Assembly (NCBI GenBank): GCA_002700765.1
Contig: PAEP01000028.1
Coordinates: 7,928 to 15,944, forward strand
DNA length: 8,017 bases
DNA from: Synechococcus sp. MED850
Lineage (GTDB): Bacteria; Cyanobacteriota; Cyanobacteriia; PCC-6307; Cyanobiaceae
Reading direction: 5' to 3'
In this document: positions 1 to 5,360 of the stretch, piece after piece
Layout of the letters: each line of letters starts with the position of its first letter
Numbering within the stretch: position 1 is the first letter of the stretch
Notes under the pieces: generated by a model
The model's input: the letters and a program-made list of their open reading frames with translations, nothing else
Databases searched by the model: none
Told to the model about the DNA's origin: nothing
Program-made: the position numbers and the translations under genes

Positions 1-626
1 CGAGCCGGAAGCATGGTGCTCACAACAACCTTGCTCTCACCTGGAGCAATCGTGACTGTGGGTTTCAGTTTGCGATCCAGTTCGCTTCGAAGCAGTTGCA
101 CGGCTGTGGCATCTCCAGGACCGGTATTCCATGGCCTTTTGCCGAGGGGTTTGACGCCCATCAGGTTGTTTGAGTGATAAGGCGCCTCAAAGCTGTTCTT
201 GACGGAACCTCGATCAAAGTTCAACGTGACTGGAGAGCGACCCGGATTGGTTGCGATCAGCGCGAGTGTCAGCAATCCCCGGGCGCGTCGACCCCCGAGC
301 TTGCTTTTGTCGTCCGGGTAGTACTTGTGGTGCATGTGCACCCCGAATTCGCCGTTGAAGGTGTACGCGGGATTGCGGAGCGGTTGGTTCGTTTCAGCGG
401 CGATGGCCGACCCCTTCGCCGTGTTCACGAGAATGCCTGGACCGGTGACAATTTCTGGCTGATTGGAATGCAGCACAGGCACGTTGTTGAATGTGCCGTT
501 CAGTCCCCGAGCCCGTTGTCCTGCCATCAGTGCGACGTAGGACGCCGCCGACGGCGAATGGACGATCTCAACGGACGCGAAGGAGACCGCACTCAGGACC
601 AGGATTGAGACTCTTCTGAGCGGCAT
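1..626 (-). CDS. DUF3370 family secreted protein (5' part, runs off left edge)
   Basis: This reading frame is open from the ATG at 626 to the window edge, so 208 residues are visible. The N-terminus MPLRRVSILVLSAVSFAS has a basic n-region and a hydrophobic core followed by a small-residue stretch (PSAAS near residues 25-29), which suggests Sec export, so the protein probably acts in the periplasm or outer envelope. The body begins GQRARGLNGTFNNVPVLHSN (37-55), continues with PEIVTGPGILVNTA and later VTIAPGESKVVV (191-202). From memory this matches the order of motifs in DUF3370, a cyanobacterial family of about 450 residues with no established function; that would place the other half outside the window. 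An in-frame TTG at 686 is an alternative start, but it would bury the signal peptide inside the protein, so I prefer the ATG. I see no good ribosome binding site. The family call is from recognition, not a search. Confidence 0.82.
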   Translation of the reverse strand, partial: MPLRRVSILVLSAVSFASVEIVHSPSAASYVALMAGQRARGLNGTFNNVPVLHSNQPEIVTGPGILVNTAKGSAIAAETNQPLRNPAYTFNGEFGVHMHHKYYPDDKSKLGGRRARGLLTLALIATNPGRSPVTLNFDRGSVKNSFEAPYHSNNLMGVKPLGKRPWNTGPGDATAVQLLRSELDRKLKPTVTIAPGESKVVVSTMLPA

Positions 627-799
627 GAAAAGGATGCGTTCCTTAACGTCGGACGGCCCGGTCAGGTGTCCCTTGAAGGGCCACAACTTAAGCGGCCTCC
701 CTGTTCTGCGCCAAGCACAACGCCCCGCGAACCAGAGACGATTCCGCCAGGATTAGCAAAGGTCAATGCTCATCATGCTGCCTTCGTTCTGTTGCTCCA

Positions 800-812
800 G
801 CGGATCATCCGC
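800..812. repeat. 13-bp perfect palindrome, operator candidate
   Basis: GCGGAT-C-ATCCGC is a perfect inverted repeat with 6-bp arms around a single central base. It lies 31 bp before the ATG at 844, in the 217-bp gap between the divergent DUF3370 gene and the 37-residue gene. Its size and symmetry suit a dimeric regulator, and the single-base centre does not favour an RNA hairpin. A second, imperfect dyad in the same gap is GGCCC (655-659) with GGGCC (678-682). No regulator is known for either, so a binding role is inference. Confidence 0.3.
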
Positions 813-843
813 CTCAACGCGTCGTCACCACCAAGATCGCAAA

Positions 844-957
844 ATGGCCATGCTCACCTTCTGGCGTGATGGCCTCGAGCGTCAGTTGGCTGCGATCAAT
901 GCGGCGATCAGCACCCTTCAACAACAGATTGATCGGGATGCTCAGACGCCGGCCTGA
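844..957 (+). CDS. 37-residue conserved-looking microprotein
   Basis: This short frame encodes a 37-residue protein beginning MAMLTFWRDGLERQLAAINA and continuing with ISTLQQQIDRDAQ. After the first seven residues it has a heptad-like pattern of hydrophobic positions (L, L, I, I, L, I), so it should form one amphipathic helix, possibly a coiled coil. It has no signal peptide or membrane segment. The frame stays open upstream to an ATG at 766, but that extension is rich in Ser, Cys and Arg and looks non-coding, so I chose 844; the ATG at 850 is another option. No strong ribosome binding site is visible. Support for a real gene is the usual Synechococcus codon choice and the stop codon sitting inside a symmetrical hairpin shared with the convergent sigma factor gene, 5 bp away. 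I recall similar tiny proteins in marine Synechococcus, but function is unknown. Confidence 0.6.
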   Translation: MAMLTFWRDGLERQLAAINAAISTLQQQIDRDAQTPA

Positions 958-969
958 TTGGTTCAGGCC
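951..969. terminator. Hairpin spanning two convergent stop codons, likely bidirectional terminator
   Basis: GGCCTGA (951-957), a 5-base loop TTGGT, and TCAGGCC (963-969) form a perfect 7-bp stem. Each arm ends in the stop codon TGA of one gene: the 37-residue gene on the plus strand and the sigma factor on the minus strand. Position between convergent genes argues for a shared terminator or 3'-end stabiliser. There is no following T-run on either strand, so it is not a textbook intrinsic terminator. Confidence 0.6.
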
Positions 970-1574
970 AGTGCAGCCAGCTTGCTCAGTCCCAGCTTGA
1001 GTCTGCGCTGAACGGTCATGGCTGAAAGATTTAGTTCCTTGCCGGCCGCGCGAAGGCTTTTGCCTTGCAGGATCACAGCCTGGACCGCATGGCGCTCCTG
1101 ATCAGGAAGCTGCAACAGACCTAAATTCAGTTTCTGGTACCGATCCCGTTTCTCAAGCGACTCAAGAGCATCAGCCGTGCTGTCTGTCCTCTGGTCCGGC
1201 AACTCAGCCCAGCGGTTCTTGCACCTGTACTGCCAGATCACCATGGCGTCTTCAGGGCCAACGGCCTCGGTGCCCTCCCGCAACAAGTGCTGAGCTCGTT
1301 CTTCCAAGCGTCTGGGCAGCCGCACCAGAGATGCCTGATCTCTCAGGTAATGGAGGATGGCTCCACGGATGTGCGGTCTGGCAAATGCTGAGAAGGGAAC
1401 CGGCGAAGGCACGTGGTATCGATCGGCGGCCTTGATCAGCCCAAGCATTCCGACTTGAACCAGATCATCGTTGTTGTGGCCTGTGCGGCGGGAGAAGCCT
1501 GTCGCGATCGGGGTGACGAGGCTGAGGTGTTGTTCAATCCGCTGATTGCGGCTCTGAATGGTTGCTGTGGTCAT
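963..1574 (-). CDS. RNA polymerase sigma factor, sigma-70 family, group 3 type
   Basis: This gene encodes a 203-residue alternative sigma factor that would direct RNA polymerase to a specific promoter set. Region 2 is clear at about residues 14-80, with DDLVQVGMLGLIKAADRY (36-53) matching the core-binding and -10 recognition segment, followed by VPFSAFARPHIRGAILHYLRD (59-79). Region 4 spans about 146-200, including the helix-turn-helix KSLRAAGKELNLSAMTVQRR (172-191) for -35 contact. The stretch between them (about 85-145) is degenerate and has little of a normal region 3. There is no region 1.1, so it is not a primary sigma factor. The architecture resembles the SigF/SigB-like type III factors of cyanobacteria, but I cannot assign a letter. 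The ATG at 1574 is preceded by CTTCCTTC rather than a Shine-Dalgarno sequence. It is the third gene of a minus-strand block, 78 bp after the Ap4A phosphorylase stop, and has its own candidate promoter and inverted repeat there. Confidence 0.9.
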   Translation of the reverse strand: MTTATIQSRNQRIEQHLSLVTPIATGFSRRTGHNNDDLVQVGMLGLIKAADRYHVPSPVPFSAFARPHIRGAILHYLRDQASLVRLPRRLEERAQHLLREGTEAVGPEDAMVIWQYRCKNRWAELPDQRTDSTADALESLEKRDRYQKLNLGLLQLPDQERHAVQAVILQGKSLRAAGKELNLSAMTVQRRLKLGLSKLAALA

Positions 1575-1588
1575 GAAGGAAGCAGTGA

Positions 1589-1604
1589 GATTCGTCAGCG
1601 AATC
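1589..1604. promoter_or_regulatory. Perfect inverted repeat in the sigma factor leader
   Basis: GATTCG-TCAG-CGAATC has 6-bp perfect arms and a 4-base centre, and ends 14 bp before the sigma factor ATG. On the minus strand a weak -10-like hexamer CATAAG (complement of 1606-1611) lies immediately upstream, so a transcript from it would start in or next to this repeat. It could therefore be an operator over the start site or a 5'-end hairpin in the mRNA. The symmetry is directly visible; the function is inferred. Confidence 0.4.
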
Positions 1605-1652
1605 CCTTATGACCAGCGATGCACAGCCATCTGCAGGTCGTCATCCGTGCGA

Positions 1653-2525
1653 CTACTGAATCGGTTTCGGCTGAACCACCTCACTCAGGAGAGCTTCAGG
1701 GCCTGACTGACGCAGCCAATGTCGATCGGATCGTTCTGTACTGAGCAGGTAACCAGCGAATCCAAGTGCATTGACGCTGAAGCCATTCACGCCGTCGCGC
1801 AGACGTCTGACCAGCGCCATCCATTGCCGTGTCAACAGCATGTTGTAGGGGGCCAGGGGCTGTGGATCGGTGTTGGGGGACCCCAGACCGATCCGCTCGC
1901 ATAGGTCCAGATAGCTGCGCCACAACAAGGGGCCATCGAGATCCTGACTCTCAAAACGCTGCATCACGCAACTCCGGCTCAGGGCAGTGACAAGAGCCCT
2001 TTCGCTGCGGGATGAATCGGGCTGATGGCTGTGGCGTTCAAACCAGTGTTGTCTTGGACAAGTTGGCGTGTTGAGTCGCCTTGGGAGCAGCTGGAGGTGA
2101 CGATGCGGTTGGCTGGCACCTGCCTCTGGACCGCTGTTGAAGAACCAGAGTCCTGTCGTGTCCTGGTCGACTTCAGCGACGGCAGTCCAATCCGCTAACG
2201 ACAACCATCCCTTCTGGGGTGCCCAGGTCTGGGTGATCAGCAACATATGGCCAATCTGAACAGGATATTTATTGAGGATGAGTACATGCTGTTCGCCGAT
2301 GGCAGCGACCTCAAGTTCGCGGTCCCAGGGACGGAACGGATTGGGCTTCGGACCAGCGGAACGCAGATGACGCGGCGGCAGGCCGCTCAGATGGCGCAGT
2401 TCAAATGTCACCCCATCCCACCCGGAGATGTAATCCAGATCAGTGGGCAAAGGCTTCAGTGCGGCCGTGGACAGAGCTGCGTCACTGCACACAAGCGCCT
2501 GTTTCCAGAACTGCTCAGCCGCCAT
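1653..2525 (-). CDS. ATP adenylyltransferase / Ap4A phosphorylase
   Basis: The 290-residue product is a HIT-like diadenosine tetraphosphate phosphorylase, which splits Ap4A with phosphate to ATP and ADP and so controls this stress-linked dinucleotide in the cytoplasm. The active-site segment NSGPEAGASQPHRHLQLLP (130-148) carries the family HxHxQ motif as H141, H143 and Q145, with H143 expected to be the nucleophile. Upstream, NKYPVQIGHMLLIT (85-98) fits the nucleotide-binding half, and downstream YNMLLT (227-232) and VNALGFAGYLL (251-261) fit the C-terminal adenylyltransferase domain. Length is normal for the family. An upstream TTG at 2570 is possible, but the ATG at 2525 is a stronger start, with AAGG 9 bases upstream, and leaves only an 11-bp overlap with the SpoIID-like gene (ATGGCGGCTGA), typical of translational coupling. 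The same block continues into a sigma factor gene. Confidence 0.92.
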   Translation of the reverse strand: MAAEQFWKQALVCSDAALSTAALKPLPTDLDYISGWDGVTFELRHLSGLPPRHLRSAGPKPNPFRPWDRELEVAAIGEQHVLILNKYPVQIGHMLLITQTWAPQKGWLSLADWTAVAEVDQDTTGLWFFNSGPEAGASQPHRHLQLLPRRLNTPTCPRQHWFERHSHQPDSSRSERALVTALSRSCVMQRFESQDLDGPLLWRSYLDLCERIGLGSPNTDPQPLAPYNMLLTRQWMALVRRLRDGVNGFSVNALGFAGYLLSTERSDRHWLRQSGPEALLSEVVQPKPIQ

Positions 2526-3486
2526 CGTCTCGCAGCCTTGCCAGAGAGGCTCCCCGGTAGAAGTGTCCAAGGATCTCGTTGTACTTCAGACCCTTGAGCG
2601 CAAGGTTCTGAGCTCCTTCCTGACTCATGCTGGCTCCGAGATGGCCATGGGCCTCGGCACTGATTGCACTGTTGGCGGCATAGAGGCTTTCGACAATTCC
2701 TCCCTGGTAACTGAGGATGATGCCCTGCGTCGCCTGGGTTGCATCCCGAGTGGTCACGGTTCTGGAAGCATCTCCCTTATAAGCCTGCCAGCGGGTTGTA
2801 TCTCCAAGGTGATAATCAGCTGAGGCTGGTCTTGCCAGATGAGCCAGCGCATAGGAACGCGCCGCGACAGCCTGAGCCTTCAGCGCTTCAGCAGCCCAGT
2901 AACTGGGCATTTCAGCTCCCACCACGGAAGCGATGTAGGGCTCGAGATCGAGTTCGTTGATGGCCAACCAACCTTCACCACGATTGATCAGCTCAACGGT
3001 GTGGCGGTAGGGAGAGGCGTTGATCGACAGCCTGCCTCCACGGCAACGGATTCGCCCACCAGCATCGGAACGCAACAGGGCGTTGACCTGCTCATCTGTG
3101 ATCACCCGTCCGCTGGGCATGCGACAGCGGGTGGCTGGATCGGTGGCAACCGACTTGATCGGAACCTGGCTCAACAGGGCCACACGAATTGGTAACGCCA
3201 CAGAGCCTGTCCCGGTGGGGATTTCAGGCACGAGTGGCGGGGGCGTTTGAACCGCCGTCGTGATCGATGGCTGATCAGAGTCACTCGGAACGGTTCGCGG
3301 CTCGGATGAATCTTCGAGAAGATCCAGAAGCGAAGTTGACTCTTCCGCTGTTGAACCCTCATCGCGGCCGGCGAATCGATAGGCGGCTCCCGCCGCCGTT
3401 GCGATCACCAGAATCATCAGCAGCAGCTGAACCGCTGTGCGATGGGACGGAGCCACTGAACGATCCGTTTCGACGCCAGGAATCAT
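2515..3486 (-). CDS. SpoIID/LytB domain protein, membrane anchored
   Basis: The 323-residue product has a short cytoplasmic start, one hydrophobic segment (about 18-39, TAVQLLLMILVIATAAGAAY) and then a Ser/Glu/Pro-rich linker (about 41-92), so it is probably an inner-membrane-anchored periplasmic enzyme. The SpoIID core is recognisable from LEPYIASVVGAEMPSYW (181-197), with E192 as the expected catalytic glutamate, through EALKAQAVAARSYAL (200-214) and WQAYKG (233-238), to HGHLGASMSQEGA (280-292) and YNEILGHFYRGASLARL (302-318). In sporulating bacteria SpoIID is a lytic transglycosylase that cleaves denuded glycan; in non-sporulating cyanobacteria the role is presumably peptidoglycan remodelling. 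The usual central segment of roughly 100 residues with the GG-x-T signature is missing, so the fold is compact. Its ATG overlaps the divergent dehydrogenase ATG, and its 3' end overlaps the Ap4A phosphorylase start. Confidence 0.9.
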   Translation of the reverse strand: MIPGVETDRSVAPSHRTAVQLLLMILVIATAAGAAYRFAGRDEGSTAEESTSLLDLLEDSSEPRTVPSDSDQPSITTAVQTPPPLVPEIPTGTGSVALPIRVALLSQVPIKSVATDPATRCRMPSGRVITDEQVNALLRSDAGGRIRCRGGRLSINASPYRHTVELINRGEGWLAINELDLEPYIASVVGAEMPSYWAAEALKAQAVAARSYALAHLARPASADYHLGDTTRWQAYKGDASRTVTTRDATQATQGIILSYQGGIVESLYAANSAISAEAHGHLGASMSQEGAQNLALKGLKYNEILGHFYRGASLARLRDDGG

Positions 3487-3487
3487 G
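3484..3487. other. Shared CATG: overlapping start codons of two divergent genes
   Basis: The palindrome CATG holds the ATG of the SpoIID-like gene on the minus strand (3486-3484) and the ATG of the dehydrogenase on the plus strand (3485-3487). There is no intergenic sequence. On the plus side AGGA (3478-3481) sits 3 bases before the ATG as a tight ribosome binding site; the minus side has no convincing one. Neither frame offers a later ATG before its conserved N-terminal region, except a Met inside the SpoIID membrane segment. Confidence 0.75.
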
Positions 3488-4264
3488 ACTCAGATCAACG
3501 GAAGAACGCAGAATCAGCCCTTCACGGGGGGATCGTCGGAGGCGATTCGCAGTTTCGACTGGCGTGGAACGGCTCTGGTCATCGGTGCTGGAGGCATCGG
3601 CCGGGCCGTCCATCAGGTTCTGCAACAACGTTGCCCGGATCTCAACGTGCTGATCTGTGGCCGTCGGGGTGGTGAGGGAGTGGATCTGACGGTTGACGTT
3701 GAAAATGATCAGTCACTGGTGGAGCTGACTCAATCACTACGCCAATTTGGACAACCACTCCGACTGGTCTTCAATTGCAGCGGTCGTCTTCATGGTCCGG
3801 ATCTACGTCCTGAAAAGCGCCTTCAACAGGTGAGCCGATCACAACTGCAGGAGCAATTCTCGATCAATGCCATCGCACCAATCCTGCTGGCGAAAACGAT
3901 CGAGCCGCTTCTGAGTCGTGATCAACCCTTCCATTTCGCCTCCCTGAGCGCAAGGGTTGGCAGCATCTCGGACAATCGATCCGGGGGGTGGTATGGCTAT
4001 CGCGCTGCGAAGGCTGCCCAGAATCAATTGCTGCGTTGCCTGAGCATCGAGTGGGCCCGGCGCTGGCCGTCCGCGACAGTCACCCTGTTTCACCCAGGCA
4101 CAACCGACACGGCACTGTCACGACCTTTTCAGGCGTTTGTGGATCCAGAGAAGCTGTTTCCACCTCAACGTGCCGCAGAGCAGCTCGTCGGTCTCCTGTT
4201 GAATCAGTCACCCGAAAATTCAGGTGCTTTTCTGGCCTGGGACGGTCAAGCCATCCCCTGGTGA
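3485..4264 (+). CDS. Short-chain dehydrogenase/reductase, C-factor (CsgA)-like
   Basis: The 259-residue product is a classical SDR enzyme that would use NAD(P)H in the cytoplasm on an unknown carbonyl or alcohol substrate. The dinucleotide-binding motif is ALVIGAGGIGRAV (30-42). NCSG (97-100) stands where NNAG is usual, SINAIAP (127-132) supplies the structural Asn, and the catalytic pair is YRAAK (Y172, K176), with the serine in FASLSARVGSI (S153 or S155). HPGTTDTALSRPF (203-215) is the typical post-catalytic loop. The long serine-to-tyrosine spacing and the DNRSGGWYGYRAAKAA context resemble C-factor-like SDRs rather than FabG. The frame is open back to a GTG at 3437, but the ATG at 3485 with AGGA just upstream is the better start. 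Its 3' end overlaps the convergent DUF2237 gene by 19 bp. Confidence 0.9.
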   Translation: MTQINGRTQNQPFTGGSSEAIRSFDWRGTALVIGAGGIGRAVHQVLQQRCPDLNVLICGRRGGEGVDLTVDVENDQSLVELTQSLRQFGQPLRLVFNCSGRLHGPDLRPEKRLQQVSRSQLQEQFSINAIAPILLAKTIEPLLSRDQPFHFASLSARVGSISDNRSGGWYGYRAAKAAQNQLLRCLSIEWARRWPSATVTLFHPGTTDTALSRPFQAFVDPEKLFPPQRAAEQLVGLLLNQSPENSGAFLAWDGQAIPW

Positions 4265-4641
4265 GCGTGTTCCTGCAACTGTTCAAGGCTGACCACTTGC
4301 AGGGCTGTGTCCTCCGTCGCCTCAAGCCTCACACCGGGCGCCATTCCATCCTCGTACGCCTGTCTCCATCGCGGTGCGCAGACGCACCAATGATCACCGG
4401 GTTTCAGCCCAGGAAACTGGAAGGCCGGAACAGGTGTCGATAGATCATTGCCCTGGGCCTTGCTGTAGCGGAGAAAGGATTCCGTCATCACACAGCAAAT
4501 GCTGTGTTGCCCATGATCAGCCCGATCCGTTTCACAGAAGCCTCGACGGGTCCAGCCGGTCATCGGTTCACATCCGCAGACCTCCAACGGCTCTCCAAGA
4601 ACGTTGCGGGATGTGGTTCGGGCGGGGCTGCTGCTGGTCAT
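4246..4641 (-). CDS. DUF2237 family protein
   Basis: The 131-residue product matches DUF2237, a widespread family of unknown function. The signature runs from NVLGEPLEVCGCEPMTGWTR (13-32) through GFCETDRADHGQHSICCVMT (34-53), FLRYSKAQGNDLSTPVP (56-72) and GDHWCVCAPRWRQA (82-95). Seven cysteines (22, 24, 36, 49, 50, 86, 88) plus H43, H46 and H84 suggest metal binding or redox chemistry, but this is inference. There is no signal peptide or membrane segment, so it is probably cytoplasmic. The frame extends to a GTG at 4683, adding 14 residues (MPLLGQTPPNQCVR) that look unlike the family; I prefer the ATG at 4641, which has AGG directly before it, though neither start has a good ribosome binding site. 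The last 19 bp overlap the dehydrogenase gene on the opposite strand. Confidence 0.92.
   Translation of the reverse strand: MTSSSPARTTSRNVLGEPLEVCGCEPMTGWTRRGFCETDRADHGQHSICCVMTESFLRYSKAQGNDLSTPVPAFQFPGLKPGDHWCVCAPRWRQAYEDGMAPGVRLEATEDTALQVVSLEQLQEHAHQGMA
4272..4303. repeat. 7-bp inverted repeat just past the dehydrogenase stop
   Basis: CCTGCAA (4272-4278) and TTGCAGG (4297-4303) are perfect complements separated by 18 bases, beginning 8 bp after the plus-strand dehydrogenase stop and lying inside the DUF2237 coding sequence. It may end or stabilise the dehydrogenase transcript, since convergent overlap leaves no free terminator space. The long loop and the lack of a T-run make this a weak call. 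Confidence 0.25.
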
Positions 4642-4700
4642 CCTGACGCACTGATTAGGAGGAGTCTGACCAAGGAGTGGCACATTTCGACGTCAGACAG

Positions 4701-4730
4701 TTGACGAACCCCTGGGGGAACGCGTTAAAG
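4701..4730 (+). promoter_or_regulatory. Candidate sigma-70 promoter for the acidic small protein gene
   Basis: TTGACG (4701-4706) matches the -35 consensus at five of six positions and is followed after 18 bases by TTAAAG (4725-4730), a weaker -10. Transcription would start near 4737, giving a leader of about 16 bases before the ATG at 4753. CGTCA (4690-4694) and TGACG (4702-4706) form an inverted repeat over the -35, and CCCCTGGGGG (4709-4718) sits in the spacer; either could be a regulator site. The rest of the 111-bp divergent gap shows no clear promoter for the DUF2237 gene. Confidence 0.4.
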
Positions 4731-4752
4731 GTCAGTCAGTCATGTCCCCTCG

Positions 4753-4983
4753 ATGGATTGGGAATTCACAGAAGATGCTGCCTTCCTCGCCCTCTGCGAT
4801 GCCTTTCGCGAAAGCGGTGAAAGTTCGGCCATCGAGTTCCTGGCCAATGGTGAAGGTGCCTTTCACTTCCAGGATTTGGCTCAGAACGCAGCCGGTGAAG
4901 GCATTGACCTGAGTGAATCGAACGCGCTTGAGGCGTTTCAACAGGACGTGATCGACACCATGGAGAAGCTCTGCCAGGACTGA
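4753..4983 (+). CDS. Small acidic conserved hypothetical protein
   Basis: The 76-residue product begins MDWEFTEDAAFLALCDAF and is strongly acidic: about 18 Asp/Glu against one Arg and one Lys. It has no signal peptide or membrane segment. Hydrophobic residues recur in helical spacing, for example in AIEFLANGEGAFHFQDLAQN (26-45) and ALEAFQQDVIDTMEKL (58-73), so it is probably a soluble all-helical protein. Two cysteines (15, 74) are present. I do not recognise a named family; it looks like a small conserved protein of picocyanobacteria, and no function can be assigned. The ATG is chosen because a candidate promoter ends just upstream, although no good ribosome binding site is visible. It converges on the 90-residue gene, with a hairpin in the 43-bp gap between the two stops. 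Confidence 0.8.
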   Translation: MDWEFTEDAAFLALCDAFRESGESSAIEFLANGEGAFHFQDLAQNAAGEGIDLSESNALEAFQQDVIDTMEKLCQD

Positions 4984-4989
4984 AGCGGT

Positions 4990-5011
4990 CCAGGTGGTGA
5001 CCTCACCCTGG
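4990..5011. terminator. Hairpin between convergent stops, possible bidirectional terminator
   Basis: CCAG (4990-4993) pairs with CTGG (5008-5011), and after a 2-base bulge GGTG (4996-4999) pairs with CACC (5004-5007) around the loop ACCT. The whole structure lies in the 43-bp gap between the acidic protein stop (4983) and the 90-residue gene stop (5027). No T-run follows on either strand, so it is suggestive only. Confidence 0.4.
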
Positions 5012-5026
5012 CTTGGGCCAATGGGA

Positions 5027-5299
5027 TCAGTCGAAGTAGAAGGCGATCTCCTTGTCCTTCAGGCCATTCCAACCAGCCTCGATCAGCCGTTGATTCAACG
5101 CTGCTTGGTCGAAGTGCTTGGCACCGGTCTTGACGACGCGATTCCGCATCGACTTGAGAACACCGCTGCGGGCGCGCTTGCTCTCCAGATCCATCACTTC
5201 GTTGTACAAAGCGAGCATTGCTTCCGGGATGGGGGTTCCATCGAGGTCAACACCAGCCTTGATGGCCGCATCAACGCCGTCAGGTCCTGCAATGGCCAT
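5027..5299 (-). CDS. Small conserved hypothetical protein, DUF4090-like
   Basis: The 90-residue product begins MAIAGPDGVDAAIKAGVDLD and continues with GTPIPEAMLALYNEVMDLES, SMRNRVVKTGAKHFDQAAL and a C-terminal AGWNGLKDKEIAFYFD. It has no membrane segment or signal peptide and a mixed charge pattern, so it is probably cytoplasmic. From memory it resembles DUF4090, a cyanobacterial family of about 90 residues with no known function; the family label is less certain than the gene. The ATG at 5299 is the first in frame with the conserved start; the leader has no strong ribosome binding site. It lies 48 bp downstream of metH on the same strand and may be co-transcribed with it, with only a small hairpin at the metH stop between them. 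Confidence 0.88.
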   Translation of the reverse strand: MAIAGPDGVDAAIKAGVDLDGTPIPEAMLALYNEVMDLESKRARSGVLKSMRNRVVKTGAKHFDQAALNQRLIEAGWNGLKDKEIAFYFD

Positions 5300-5345
5300 G
5301 GTCTGATGGAAGAAAAAGACTTGTCAGGTTATGGGGCGAATGTCG

Positions 5346-5360
5346 TTTCAGGCGCTGAAA
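5346..5360 (-). repeat. Small hairpin around the metH stop codon
   Basis: TTTCAG-GCG-CTGAAA (5346-5360) is a perfect 6-bp inverted repeat with a 3-base loop that contains the metH stop codon (5350-5348 on the minus strand). In the transcript it could pause polymerase or protect the metH 3' end while allowing readthrough to the 90-residue gene. It lacks a U-tract and is AT-rich at the base, so it is a poor full terminator. Confidence 0.3.

Noticed and set aside
174..608. 144-residue plus-strand open frame
   Set aside because: It is antisense to the DUF3370 gene, is rich in Arg, His and Val without domain structure, and the minus-strand frame shows a signal peptide and family motifs.
627..843. 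Possible tRNA or structured RNA in the divergent gap
   Set aside because: I found only short dyads and no cloverleaf, CCA end, T-loop or long stem; regulatory sites are a simpler explanation.
2525..2570. TTG at 2570 as start of the Ap4A phosphorylase
   Set aside because: The extra 15 residues overlap the SpoIID-like gene by 56 bp and look non-conserved; the ATG at 2525 has a Shine-Dalgarno-like AAGG and a short coupling overlap.
2443..3250. Several plus-strand open frames of 73-126 residues
   Set aside because: They are opposite the SpoIID-like and Ap4A phosphorylase genes, whose catalytic motifs are clear, and they show no family features.
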